From Sisyra terminalis (Eukaryota > Arthropoda > Insecta > Neuroptera > Sisyridae): DNA of 64,000 bases. The position numbers and the translations under genes were made by a program. Each line of letters begins with the position of its first letter. Within the stretch, counting starts at the first letter, position 1. The stretch is taken from the NCBI GenBank assembly GCA_958496175.1, contig OY292277.1, positions 35,413,050 to 35,477,049 on the forward strand, in the 5' to 3' direction. The notes under the pieces were generated by a model. That model saw nothing but the letters and a program-made list of their open reading frames with translations. It did not search any database and was not told the DNA's origin. Positions 46,601 to 56,430 of this stretch are shown here, piece after piece.

Positions 46601-46781
46601 CATATTCACTTGACTTAGTCTGATTTTTCTTTACATTTTCAACTTCTGTTGTATTTATTGAGCTTTTTGTACTTTCTTCGACGCTTTTAACCGTCGTTGG
46701 CAATGCTAATACCAAATCAAATTGATGGAAAATAAATACACAAACTATCAACGATGCAACCAGCAAATTTCGGTGTTTCAT
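33803..46781 (-). CDS. secreted mucin-like serpin (possibly Spn100A-like, non-inhibitory)
   Basis: Four exons join at GT-AG sites with matching phases: 46781-46567, 38911-38602, 38545-34763, 34699-33803, giving about 1,734 aa. The start is the ATG at 46781; the frame extends four codons upstream without another ATG. Residues 1 to ~28 are a signal peptide (MKHRNLLVASLIVCVFIF, cleavage probably near LA-LP). Residues ~30-1250 are low complexity: Thr/Ser-rich with SPSTSA-type repeats, an acidic Glu run, few Cys, suggesting heavy O-glycosylation. Residues ~1260-1734 are the serpin fold: VFVSPFAVTSMLAMVFLGAR, LHLSDMIQVNTFTT, and the C-terminal DRPFLYFVRHNPTG...GRF. Typical serpins are ~400 aa. About 100 residues separate the hinge from DRPFLYF, against roughly 30 normally, and the hinge lacks the small-residue run of inhibitors, so inhibition is unlikely. 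The Spn100A link is a recollection, not tested. Confidence 0.85.
34700..34762 (-). other. serpin intron 3 (63 nt)
   Basis: Donor CCAG-GTAATT and acceptor TTTGTTTAG-ACTG on the minus strand. Phase 0: ...ANIFQ joins TDCSG.... It splits the serpin domain. Confidence 0.85.
34763..38545 (-). CDS. serpin exon 3 (mucin-like region and N-terminal serpin half)
   Basis: A single 1,261-codon exon. The first ~1,080 codons are Thr/Ser/Glu/Pro-rich with many TTE, STT and SES clusters, SPSTSA hexapeptide repeats (37609-37720) and a Glu/Ser-rich acidic block (about 36850-36960). The last ~177 codons from DDIYQFSELCNELAF to ANIFQ are the serpin N-terminal half. The long open frames on the opposite strand (for example 37293-37880) are shadows of the biased codons. 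Confidence 0.9.
37609..37720 (-). repeat. 18-bp tandem repeat coding SPSTSA/SPSTST
   Basis: About six units of an 18-base repeat encode the hexapeptide Ser-Pro-Ser-Thr-Ser-(Ala/Thr). Units vary mainly at third positions, and the frame is preserved, as expected of an expanding mucin-type tract. Probably length-polymorphic. Confidence 0.85.
38546..38601 (-). other. serpin intron 2 (56 nt)
   Basis: Donor CCAA-GTAAAA and acceptor TATTTCTAG-ATGAAT on the minus strand, phase 0. The exon 3 ATG right after the acceptor is an internal Met, not the start, because exon 2 reads into it in frame (RPEDYQ-MNSET). Confidence 0.85.
38602..38911 (-). CDS. serpin exon 2
   Basis: It begins after acceptor TTATTGTAG with the third base of a Ser codon completed from exon 1 (GS-S-VVTSV) and ends RPEDYQ. 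The ~103 codons are of ordinary composition (ETNNGSHKYYADAAGRPV, PDQYEFYTFNDNGDLVKR), not mucin-like, so they may be a small conserved N-terminal module. I do not recognise a named domain. Confidence 0.8.
40925..41095 (+). repeat. unclassified dispersed repeat, copy 1
   Basis: TTGAGATGTAAGCTAGAGAG to about TGTTCACAAGTCATCCACC aligns with 56625-56800 (TGAGGTGTAAGCTAGAGTG to TGTTTAGAAATCAACCACC), same orientation. No coding capacity or terminal structure recognised. Confidence 0.6.
41121..41284. mobile_element. short inverted-repeat element with CTGAGGA...GAAA motif
   Basis: The ends TTAACGTATTGCCCCGG and CCAATACGTCAA-type inverse (about 41268-41284) form inverted repeats. On the minus strand 41178-41140 reads CTGAGGATAACTGC, TTG, GCAATTGAAATACG: two hammerhead-like boxes around an imperfect stem. 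It looks like a distant relative of the 23-, 26-, 42- and 44-kb elements. Confidence 0.5.
41920..42225. mobile_element. hammerhead-motif inverted-repeat element, copy C
   Basis: Inverted arms: outer GATAAACCAGGATGTA / TACATCCTGATTTATC, then TTTTATTTTATTT modules, then CAACGTTTCGTCGGTGTG and its inverse, and CTGATGA on both strands (42120-42126 plus, 42014-42020 minus). The central spacer carries a further CTTGTAATA...TATTACAAG inverse pair. The stem between boxes is longer and less regular than in copies A and B. Confidence 0.8.
42120..42150 (+). ncRNA. hammerhead-ribozyme-like motif, copy C right arm
   Basis: CTGATGA, then GTTAG...CCGAC as an imperfect stem, then GAAACGTTG. The minus-strand partner (42020-41989) has GCTGG...CCGAC in the same place; each stem has one mismatch at a different position. 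Core boxes are conserved; activity uncertain. Confidence 0.3.
42271..42435 (-). mobile_element. tRNA-derived SINE, copy 8 (near full length)
   Basis: The reverse complement: GACCTACTGGCGGCCGAG, AAGGTGATCGCTCCAAAAC, GGGTTTGATCCTCGTATCG, body, CCTAGGATCACTAAAG, AGTTATAAAGCGACGGTA and an AAT repeat tail. With copies 3 and 7 it defines the family consensus of about 165 bases. Confidence 0.87.
44370..44740. mobile_element. hammerhead-motif inverted-repeat element, copy D
   Basis: Inverted arms with CAACGTTTCGTCACGTA (44449-44465) and GATACGTGACGAAACGTTG (44662-44680). Outer arms include GATTTAAACGACTC / GATCCGTTTAAACC. The boxes read TTGAGGA instead of CTGATGA, but the intervening stem GTCACG/CGTGAC differs from GTTACG/CGTAAC of copy B by a paired change. 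Spacer about 170 bases, AT-rich. Confidence 0.75.
44650..44680 (+). ncRNA. degenerate hammerhead-like motif, copy D right arm
   Basis: TTGAGGA, A, stem GTCACG-ATA-CGTGAC, GAAACGTTG. The first core C is U here, which would be expected to abolish hammerhead catalysis; the stem is nevertheless perfectly kept. Confidence 0.25.
45688..45860. mobile_element. hAT-type MITE with perfect 8-bp target duplication
   Basis: It starts CAGTGTTTCTAAACC and ends GGTTAAGAAAAACTG; flanks are TTCTAGTG (45680-45687) and TTCTAGTG (45861-45868), an exact 8-bp duplication. 173 bases, no coding. Same family as 17175-17362 by ends and by ACCCCATT/GGGGTGCAG-type inner modules. It lies in serpin intron 1. Confidence 0.85.
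45917..46133. mobile_element. MITE with ~72-base terminal inverted repeats
   Basis: It starts CAAGTGTACTTTAGCACACC and ends with the inverse, GGTGTGCTAAGGTACACTTG. The arms extend through TCTGGCAACGTTGCA and TTTAATTCGCGAT and cover two thirds of its 217 bases. Only a few arm differences. About 430 bases 3' of serpin exon 1, in intron 1. Confidence 0.85.
46567..46781 (-). CDS. serpin exon 1 (signal peptide)
   Basis: ATG at 46781-46779. The first ~28 residues are a classic signal peptide (basic MKHR, hydrophobic core, small residues before LPTT), then a Ser/Thr/Lys-rich stretch with NTT and NQT glycosylation sequons. Donor TCAAG-GTAAGG ends the exon in phase 2, matching exon 2. An upstream in-frame TTG is not a plausible start. 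Confidence 0.85.
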
Positions 46782-46824
46782 TTTGAATTGCAAAGAAAGG
46801 TAAATTAGTTGAATTGAAGGCTAT
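46782..46824 (-). other. serpin 5' UTR piece after a probable UTR intron
   Basis: On the minus strand a pyrimidine-rich acceptor (CTCTCGTTTCAG) lies 43 bases before the ATG, suggesting a further upstream non-coding exon. The donor was not identified. Confidence 0.4.
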
Positions 46825-47504
46825 CTGAAACGAGAGAAAAAAAATAATTTAATTGTGGGATTTGAACAATTATGGAAAAGTATGTTTAGAAAAAAATGGC
46901 GATTTTATTTCACAAGTCGTTTTACTATAAAAGCCAATGCAGATATTTCAATTGAAATATGTAGAGCTGAGTTTTAAATTGATAGAGCTGAAAAAGTGAA
47001 CCAATTTTTGATGATAGAAAAAGTTGTTTTCAGAATGTAACTTAATTATATACGCACATAGTTTTGATATCGATTTGTTGGGAGTGCAAAATGATTTCGT
47101 TATAAAGTGAATTGCGACTCGTCTAAGTGTTTGGAAAAAAAATTATTAAACGAGATTAGTAAGATCAGCTTTCATTTGAAGTTACGTAAATTGCTACAGT
47201 TGAGAATTAAATGAAAAACAATTTATTTGCAAATATCTTAACATTGATGGCAAGCAATAGTTAAAATTAAATCCTAATTGTTGTCAATATTTTTACTATA
47301 TTTACCAAACCAAAAAAAAAAATGTGCCAAGTCTATATTAAACAGTATAGACCATAGGTGTGTTGTGTTCATATTTAATTAATTTTTTAATGCGAGGGAG
47401 AGTAATTTTAAATAATGTTCATATACATAGTTAGTGCTAATATTCATATTGTTATAATACCAATGCAGTTATGAAATCAATTGAAGGCGTATTATTCTCG
47501 ATGG

Positions 47505-47550
47505 TAGTTTTGCAGACAGGCGGTTCGGTTTGGTCGCGGCATTTTGTAAT
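47505..47550 (-). promoter_or_regulatory. GC-rich patch, possible promoter or first exon
   Basis: A short CpG-containing patch (minus strand GCCGCGACCAAACCGAACC) stands out in AT-rich DNA about 0.75 kb upstream of serpin exon 1. It could hold the transcription start or the non-coding first exon predicted by the UTR acceptor. No TATA or initiator could be assigned with confidence. Confidence 0.2.
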
Positions 47551-48540
47551 AAATTAACATTTACATAAGTCATGTTGTAAATATTGGAACATAAAATTCC
47601 CACATACGTTAGTTAAAGAACAGAATAGAGTATGAGTAAGAAGAAAAAAACGGAAAAAAGGTCACTAACGATCTTTTGTACAAATCCGGATCGAAACCAA
47701 ATTCTGAAAATATTTATTTGATTATTCGTTACTTTTTAAATTTTGTTCTAATTTACATAGCATAATTTCAAAAAAAAAATAAATACCTAAATCAATATTT
47801 GTTTGGTTCTTTGATCTTCTTGAAACTTATTCCGAATAGAAAAAAAAACACATTATTACTTTATCCAAGATGTGCATTTTTTCCATAGCAACTGTAATAG
47901 ACACCAAAGACAAGATTTCTTTTGCGAACCCCCCCCCCCAAAGGTATCATACTGTACTAGGAGTACTGCATACTAGGAATATGGTGGAATTACGATTCGG
48001 CTCCGGAAAGCCGAAATTTCTGATTATCTATTCATTTCTGAAACAAACTTTAACTCGGAAAAACTCTGAAAAGAATCGAAGATTTTAACTGAAACCTAAA
48101 TTCAGCAAACATAACTACAAAATTGTATTTCTTACCCGAAGAAACTCTTCACACTTTCGTAGTCAAAAGGACTTATTTTTTAACTATATTTTTATATCTT
48201 TAATAGACCTGCTGTTAAGGTACAGATATTGAAGTTTTTTTTTTTTTATTTGGCTAGGACGTTTAATAGAGGTGTAAAATCCTTAATCCAAACTAGACAC
48301 GTGTTTAGGAGTGCAAGGTTACAAAGGGGCGCGACGCGAATGTTTGAAATAAAAATATATCCTATACCTAATATTAATTGTGGTAGTTAAGGAATGCTAA
48401 CTCCAACTGGGAGTAATCTTCACCACACATATAGTAACTTCAACTACAGGCATCATTTTTTTACTATTAGATGTTAGTACCAGTTAAATTTTATAATATA
48501 TAGCCACTAGGAGGGTAGAAGGGTGATACGGTTGTTTCCT
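47551..48540. other. non-coding stretch
   Basis: No gene recognised. A run of ten C bases lies near 47930-47939, and the chance frame at 47870-48088 has no motif. Confidence 0.5.
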
Positions 48541-48559
48541 TGAGTGATTTCGAAATTTA

Positions 48560-49195
48560 ATCCACCTCTGATGTCCAGGAGAAGGATATGTGAACCTCAA
48601 TACTGCAGTTTCAGAGGTTATTGTGTGTCCTGGGTCCTAATTTCACCTACACGAGATCCAGTAGCTAAGCAAACCTTAAGAGCCGGCGTATTAGGTGTTT
48701 TTCGACTATTTTGCTTCCGGGTTTGTAATCCCTAGTTTCTTATGTCTCCATTCATTCGAAGCACTACATTCCAACAAAACATGTGAAACAGTTTCATCCT
48801 CTGCCTAATGAAATCTGAACATTGGATTACCCATGTGCAATCCAATAGTAAGCAGTTGTTTCTTTAGTCCGCATTGGCCAGTTATTAGGCCTTCCACCAC
48901 TCTAATTTTTTTCCTTGTGAGATTAAGTATTTCAGGAGTTAGCTTCAGGAATAGTTTTCCCATCATCCTTTTACTGTGTTTTGCCCGGTGGTGTTCCTCC
49001 ATACTGTGCAATGATTTTTATAAACCCGTTCATTGGTGATATGTTTCACTGCCGATCTTGTGATAGCAAGTACAGGCTGTGAACCTTTGAATGATTGGAT
49101 CCTTAACGGGCTAAAGAATTTGCACTTTTATTATCCTTGAAACCCTTATGGCCTGGTACCCACCCTAAGTTGGATTTATTTAGCTTACATTCAAC
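48560..49195 (-). pseudogene. LINE RNase H / C-terminal domain fragment, decayed
   Basis: Reading the minus strand from 49195: a VPGHKGFKDNKSAN-like track (end of RNase H, cf. the WVPGHxGIxGNExAD block), then in an open frame (49011-48805) VEGLITGQCGLKKQLLTIGL followed by a Cys/His-poor remnant of the zinc-binding C-terminus (cf. LTGHxxLxxHLxxxGL...C). Several stops and shifts. This points to an RNase H-bearing LINE (I/R1/LOA-like), a different clade from the Jockey-like copy at the window start. Confidence 0.65.
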
Positions 49196-51800
49196 CTACT
49201 AAAATTGAAGTTTAAATTCCCGAGTTCCGACTTCGGCTTTATTAGCCCAACCCTTGCGACAATCTTATTTCATATTGTTTATTTTAAGGATAATTTGAGG
49301 TTTTTCTGTGATTATTTTTCGTAATATGATAAGTGTATGAATAAGTGATTTAATTCATCTCATGGTATTAATGAATTTTTCACGTCTCCTTTTTGCAAGA
49401 ACCATAGTTAATTTTAAAGTATCGTATGGCATTTGGTGAGTTTCTGGGTGAGTTCTTATAGAAAGAGAACTATCCAAATATAGGTTTACATAAATACAGA
49501 GAAGAGAAGATTAATAGTATCTAAAAAAGAAATAATTTCCGAAATTTTTTGTTCTAACATATCATTTTGAACATTTTCAATATTTTTCGTTACCCATGAT
49601 TCAATGTCAATTTGAAAATATAATACACCAAAACACCAAATGCACCAAGATTTAAAAATCGGATGAGTGTTTCCCAAGAAACGTTAGTTTTAAGGCAACA
49701 CGGTGCCTTTAATATAATGGGGAAAAAATATATTGATTTGTTTATAAAAATGCTTTCAATAAAAATGAAAATGATTACTATTTTTTATACTCAAAAAGAT
49801 TAAAAAAATGTTTTGCAAACGATAAAGTTTATTGACCAAGTGACGAGATGAGTACCTAAGCCGAGATATTCTAATTTAGCTTAAGCAATATTTTAATGAT
49901 TTCGCAAAGACTTTCGATTCCCGCTAAAAATTTCTGTGAAATCCCAACGAGACATTTCAATTATTCAAAACTAGTAAAAGTCTAGGCATTCGCAGTTTTA
50001 GCGAAACTATGCAAAACGCCAAGAACTCTTTTACATTGAAACGAAAAGAAAAGGAAGAAAAAAACACGAAATTAATCAGAACGTTACAGATGGGCAAGTT
50101 TAAATAAATAGAATAAAAAAAACGTTAAAGCAAACGTTGCCGGTTTAATTTCAAAGTGAATGACCATCACTATTAATTCAAATAAAACCGAGATTAAATT
50201 TCCTCTGAATTTGGAAATTGAATTATTCACTAGCAGAAGACGGAGTAGAGTAGACGAAGGAAAATTAACGAAAGATTATTTCTTACTTTTTTTTTATATC
50301 TTATCGTTTTGAAGCTTGGAACGGATCACATATTCATATTCATTGTATAGAGAAATGGATGAGATTCGTTGTGGATGCTGTAATAGTAATTTTGGTTCGA
50401 TGAAGAAGAAAAAATTAATAACAATCTTAAGAAATAACATGAAGGTACTTGTACTTTTGTTCGAGGTATCCGTTATACGGTTTATTTAACAAATTAATTG
50501 CTAGAAAAGTAATTTAATAACGAGAGTACAGAATTTTTTTTTATCAATCATTTCCTTTTCATTGAATTTTAAAGATTCCCTAACTAATCTGTACGCTTTA
50601 TAGGAAAGTTATCGAAAAGGTATATGTACGTGTAAACTTTGTAGCTTAGATTTTTTTTCTCGGAAACTACTTCATTGAATATATAACTGTTTTCGACAGT
50701 GAAAAAAATGAAGGAAAAACATTTTTTTTTTGATCCTGTATTGTTTTTTTTTTTAAATTTCACAGATGGCGTAAAAGTCAACTCGCTAAATTTTATGCAT
50801 TTCCAGTGAACACGATTGGGTATGATCTAAAACAAAAGCTCCAATATCTAAAAGTTATACAAGTAATTAGTTGACTAATTAGAATTAACGTATAAAACTA
50901 TCCTCAATTTTTACATTTAATGTTAAGTAAAAATATTTTTTCCCAACTGTTTAATTTTTTATAGTTTTTTACTTAGAAATTTTACACTGATTAGTGGACC
51001 AAACCAGCATAATATTAAGGGAGCTTTAACGGGCGATTCGCCACTGTATAAGGTTTTTAGAAGAAAATCACAAGTAGTGAGAAAAAATTGAAATTGTTAC
51101 TGTAGATAGCCAACTATTTAATCCATATTCCTGTAAAATTTCAATTCAATTTGTAGCTTGCTAGCGGAGTAAACAAATTGTAAAATTTCGTAATTTTTAA
51201 CCGCTTAACACCTAGGATAAATGGAGAAAGTTATGCGTGATCTCAATCAACTCGTAATAGCTCTTTTCGAAGAAATGAACGTTTTTTTTTTAAAAAAAAC
51301 GATGCATTCTTTGAAATTTTCCGCGTCGATTGAAACCAAAATCATTAACATTTGGGGGCTTCTAAGCAGAATATGGCAAAATATTTCAACGTAAAGATAG
51401 AACATTGTGTCAAAATTCAATCCGAGTATATAATAGCCTTATAAAAATATCTTCAATTTGTTTTAGTTCATCTTTATATTTAAATAATTTACACTATTTT
51501 TACGGTATTTTTTCTCTACGTTTCGAAGTTTATTATTGCTTGAAAAAGACACAAAAAATCAAAAAATAACAAAAGTGTAAATTACCTACTTAAATAAAAA
51601 GATCCTCAAGAATCCTTGGAACTAAAACAAATTGGAGATAATCAAAACGGGATCGGAATCAATAATGAATATATAACTTATAAAAATATCTACAACGCCT
51701 ACTTATAAGCAAAGAAAAATCCCCCTTTTTCTCATAATGCCCCACCGCACATCTAAACAACCATAAGACATAAATTAATAAAAATAGGAAGTGATAAATT
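49196..51800. other. AT-rich non-coding DNA
   Basis: No gene, RNA or classed repeat recognised. The chance frames at 49486 and 50584 are low complexity. Confidence 0.5.
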
Positions 51801-51807
51801 TGATATT

Positions 51808-51955
51808 CAGCCTACTAATGACCAAGTGGTCAAGGTGACCTCATAAAGGTGAATCTCATAACGGGCAAATTTTCAGTACTTCTCAATTTACGGATTTATA
51901 TAAACTTTAGAGTCGATAAAGACCTTAGTAATTAAAAAGCAACAGTAAGTAACTA
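51808..51955 (+). mobile_element. tRNA-derived SINE, copy 9 (diverged)
   Basis: CAGCCTACTAATGACCAAG head, a gap in the B-box region, then CAATTTACGGATTTATATAA, TTTAGAGTCGATAAAGACC and a degraded GCAACAGTAAGTAA tail. Confidence 0.75.
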
Positions 51956-52019
51956 ATAACTAATTTAAAAAAATATACTTGCAATAGCATCGCTACTATT
52001 GATGTCCTCTTTTTTTTAA

Positions 52020-53086
52020 GTAAACGAAGAGGTGGTTCCCATAAAGACATAGCGGTGATTCCCTAAGGTTCCTTTCAACTAAGAGATGGTTCCCATAAAG
52101 GTTGAAAATTTTTGTTAGATGGGTCGATGGATCAACTTTCGGAGCCACTGGACTAGACAATTAGGTCTTCATTAAAATGTCGTTGAATTTCTTTGTTTCA
52201 AAGCCCCCGATCATGCCCAAATGTGTTCACCGAAAAATAAACAGTTTTTGGCAATGGTCTGTACGTTTAGTTTCACTCATGATTGAACTCTTTCCCCTAG
52301 CGCCGTCTATCCCTGACGAGGTTCTTTAATCCCTTAAAACGCCCCTTCGAATTAATTCGAGCGCGCGAAAAAGGCCAAACTATGCACAATTGAGATAGTT
52401 TGAGTGACGTTGTACTTTATGCTACTATAGTATAATCTAGAATTGAAAATATCAATGTGAAATATTAAGATGAAAAAATCGTTTTATTCATATTTATGAT
52501 TAATAAAGGATCAAAATCCAGAACTTAAATAATAATTTTGATTTTTTTTGCAAAGATAAAGTTCTAAAATGTGTTTTTCACAAAAAAAAATATTTTTTAA
52601 GCCGGTTTTTTTCTAAGAAACTATAGTTAAAGGAAATAAATCAGAGTAGCCCACAGTTCCATTTACTAAATGGAATTTTAAACTATTTGCTTCCTTTTTT
52701 CTTAGAGCTTTCCAATTTTCCTTCTATTACATCAAGAATGATTAATTATTCCTTTCCCATTATAACCTCTCCAGTTAACTTTTCTTCCCATCACCACATC
52801 GATTATAATTTCCACGTTTGTGACTTGATCCATTTGATTTTCTGCATTCTTCTTCTGTACCATCGGCTCTTCAGATATATCCCCGTTTTTGTTTTCTCAA
52901 GATCCAAATTTCAGGTTTATGTTATACAATATTCCACACAGCGCTTCAGTAACTATTTCTGGAGTTCAAGTTCTAATTTTACAATCAAAAGATTCTACAA
53001 AAAATATAGATTTTCTTTCTTTGATGTCATTAGTATCTACTATTGATGTTCCATTGGATTTTAAATGTTTATTAAGTATTACTGTA
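52020..53086. other. non-coding stretch with short direct repeat
   Basis: GTGGTTCCCATAAAG near 52032 recurs as ATGGTTCCCATAAAGG near 52086. A GC-richer patch (52300-52380, with GCGCGCGAAAAAGGCC) is unexplained. The open frame at 52687-53046 is Phe/Ser/Tyr-rich, has no motif, and is probably chance. Confidence 0.4.
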
Positions 53087-53200
53087 TAACGGCTAAAGTC
53101 TTAAGTGACAATAGGATTAATAAATCCGTAAACCGAGGAATCAGAAATCAGCAACTACTAGTTTTGGAGTGGCCACATTGATCACTTATCCAGCAAGGTA
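53087..53200 (-). mobile_element. tRNA-derived SINE, copy 10 (diverged)
   Basis: The reverse complement has CTTGCTGGATAAGTGATC, GGCCACTCCAAAACTAGTAG, and ACGGATTTATTAATCC. The B box is mostly lost. Confidence 0.7.
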
Positions 53201-53670
53201 TATGAAGCAGTTTTGAATTTAACTAAATTGTACAGATTGTAAAAATGGTAAGGAACGGTCATTCTAAAGACCATAAAAATTAAAATTAATTTTAAAATAT
53301 ACGAAGTAAAGAGATAGATGGTTACTTATATAGATCATTTTAATTTTTTTTATTGCCTGAAAAAGAAGTTTGAATTTTTTGCGGCTACGGAAATAGCTTC
53401 GTAAAACTATTATAGTTATTATGATTGCCCGTATGGAGAGGTCTTGAAAAAGAAACTTGATCATTTCTGATTTTTTCTGCTTCTCCTTCTTCATCTTCTT
53501 TGTGGAGTTTTTGTTGACTTTGTTTCAATTTTTCTCATTTGAACCAAAGATTGTACTGCCTACAAGTGAACTGAGTAATTTTCTTCTGGTCTCTATTTCT
53601 CTCGGTTGGTTAGACATGAAGTTTTTTTTTTTTTGTTTTCGTTGTATTCTCAATAAGTAAATACAGAGGA

Positions 53671-53692
53671 GTAAGTAAGTAAGTAAGTAAGT
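53671..53692 (+). repeat. (GTAA)n microsatellite
   Basis: Five and a half perfect GTAA units. Confidence 0.9.
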
Positions 53693-53744
53693 ACTGCGTC
53701 TATATGTATGTAGATAAAATACTCTTGAAGTCAGGTGTAAACGA

Positions 53745-54490
53745 CCTTGACCATCATCATCATCACCATCATCTTCTTGTCTTCATCATTATCGGCAATC
53801 ATTATGGGCATCGTCATCATCATCAGCATCAACACGGTCAATGACGATAAAATGCACAGACGAGATCGAGCGATAACCTCGACGAAGATCGACGCCAGGA
53901 GAATTTCCTCGAACCAAAACACATCCGAAATAGTCAAACTAAATCGGCCAATCTAATCGATCTCGGAAAGATCTAATCTAATCGATTTAGTAATTCCAGT
54001 AGTAATAGCTAGTTCACAATTTGCATGCTAAACGCATCGTCTAATTCCAGCTATTAGTTGCGTCTTTTATAAATTCCACGTTACGATTAATTCGCCCTGA
54101 AGCCACCTCGTTTGCAGATGTAGTCTACTGTGTTTCTCGGTTTTATTTCTTCCACACCATCCATTTTCACTTCGCCAACGATCATTTGTCCGATCGATAA
54201 TACCTCCAACCAATACAATGTGCCTATTAATTCTTATATGCACCTAGCATTTTTTTTCCAACTACGTAGAAAAAATGCAGCCCCATAGGTGCATTTACAT
54301 TGAAAACCAAGCAACTTGCTATTATCGTTAATTATTGTCTCTTCACTCCAGCGACGTTCCAAACGTTTAAATCCAATAAAAGAAAATTAAATGCTTCAGA
54401 AAACTCTCACAATATTCAAATCCAAATTTCCCGCCCGCTCGTCGACAATTTCGAGCTGTTTGTCGAAGAATTTCAATGCAGGGAACACTG
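53745..54490. other. CpG-containing, relatively GC-rich stretch
   Basis: After an (ATC/CAT)-rich microsatellite (53750-53830) the sequence has unusual CpG density for the window (GACGAGATCGAGCG, CCTCGACGAAGATCGACG, TCCGATCGATAATACC). Open frames on both strands are short and repeat-driven. It could be a promoter, enhancer or 5' exon of a gene outside the window. No exon can be fixed. Confidence 0.3.
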
Positions 54491-55513
54491 TTTACAGTTA
54501 TCTTGATATTTACATAAATCTCAAATATTTCTATTACCTCTGATTTGAATATTGGGTTAGTTAAATGGGAAATAAGTATAGAGTTGCACTTTGAAGCCAG
54601 AGGGTAACTGTTCTTGGTTCTCACCAGTAATAATACTCAACTATCAAATCCTTTTGTTAGTCAATTCCTTGTCTAAATGCATTCCACAACCATTAACCAC
54701 AAAACCTAGCCTTCTCCCATTTTAGGGAAATATATGGCAAAAATTACCAATCGAAATATTTGGCAGTAGCATTTTTTTCCTTTACCAAATCTTTGCGGAG
54801 ATGTATTTATTTTCGTCGGTCGTTTTTGGTTTACTGTGTCGTTTCAAATATCGGTCATGATGGTCGTTGTCAGGAAATGTGACTTGCAATTTAATATCAA
54901 AAAGACTAATCGATCTTTGTACAAGACAACATTGTCATGGCGGCATTATTTACTTACAACTACGTACGTATATGTATTATATGTACGAGTAAATACGTCT
55001 AGGACAGCATGAACGACATAACGGGCCTTATCAATTGACCACTGAATTAATCTTTCTATTGACGCAAGAATTATCCAAATAAGTACCATATGTGTTGATT
55101 CTCTTAAAAGTAAAGCAACTTGGAAAATATCAATGCCTCAGCTGTTGCCTCTGATACTCAAACAATAGGAACATAAAATAATACAAAAATAAATTTATGG
55201 ATTTCTTTTTATTTGCTCGTAGTATAAGTATATGATAAGAATCCATTAATTTGTAATCGCGAAAAGTTTTAGCTGTGAAATTTGTATGTCTTTTGAACAT
55301 CCCGGAATCTATGTTAGTCTTTTTCGGCATATAGTGTCTATGAACTAGGTATGTGAATATGAAACCGGAATTTTCCAATAAGTGGTACTGGCTGGCAATA
55401 GAGGGTCTGCCAAACCATAGCATCGAAAGAATTTTTTCGTTTTGATATTTGATAACAATTTTCAAGTGGTAAAAGTATTTATGCCTATGATTTCATTTTT
55501 AATAGGATTGAAC

Positions 55514-56140
55514 ATGGCGAATTTTGTGCCTAAAAGGTACGATTCGCGGACAGCATTGGTTTTCTACCACCATTTAAACAAAAATTGCTGTGGAATCGTG
55601 TCGAATGCTTATCGAAGCATACATTGAGCATCCTCTTAGGAAATCTCAGGGGTTTAAAATTTTTTAGAAATTGAAAACGGCGAACGAAGAGCGTGGAAGA
55701 CCACCGAAAAACATTGAAGATATTGAATTGTAAAAATTGTTAGATAAGAATGGTTGTCAAATGCAAGAATGACTTTCAGTCGTACATTTGAACCAAGCTT
55801 TAGCGCGAAAAGCGACCAGAATATGCCATAATTATTATGGGCAATACAAAGTGATCTTGCTGCATAGTAATTCCCCTGTCTACACAGAAAAACGAATGAA
55901 TGGTACGTCTAAGGAATTCAATTAAAAAATACTTTCGTATGTGGTTTTCTCCCCAGATTTGCATCCATTTGTGAATAGATTATTACTTATTGGCGCCGAT
56001 GGGACAGACACTTGCTGAGTACCACTTCATATTTTACAAAAATCTACAAAAATAACTCGATGACGAATTTTACTCAAAAGATGATAATTTTTTTTGGCGT
56101 TGTATCCACAAATTGCTAGAAAGATGACAAAAATGTATGT
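55514..56140 (+). pseudogene. mariner transposase pseudogene, internally deleted
   Basis: It starts MANFVPKRYDSRTALVFY, matching the N-terminal helix-turn-helix start of mariner transposases, and continues through frame changes with ERGRPPKNIED and LNQALARKATRICHN-like tracks. It then jumps to the second catalytic region (VILLHSNSPVYTEKR, where HDNARPH is usual) and the PDLHP / ADGTDTC / LLERWQKC-like end. The catalytic Asp of the HDN motif is replaced and about a third of the gene is missing, including the first catalytic Asp region. No terminal repeats were identified. Clearly dead. Confidence 0.8.
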
Positions 56141-56430
56141 TTAATAAAAGGAATTAATTTGAAACAAATAAGTTTTCTCATGTAAAAATAATGAAAGCTT
56201 ATTTTTCAGGAAAAAAAATCCGGTTTTAAATTAACACATTTAGTATTTACCTACGTAGATACTTATCTGTCTTACAAATTTTAGTGTTGGATTTTTTATT
56301 ATTGTTTTTTCCAGGGAGCAAAGAGCTATTTTGTTTTAATTGTCTTGTAACTGTTATTATGATTTATAAATACTTAGTAAAATAAAAAAAACAATACGTT
56401 TGATAATTCCAGTAATAGCAATATAAACTT

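Noticed and set aside
52687..53046. 119-codon frame as a membrane protein
   Set aside because: Phe/Ser/Tyr/Ile-rich composition is what AT-rich pyrimidine tracts give by chance; no motif, no splice context, SINE immediately downstream.
53747..53956. Ile/Met-rich frames on both strands as small proteins
   Set aside because: They are translations of a CAT/ATC microsatellite.
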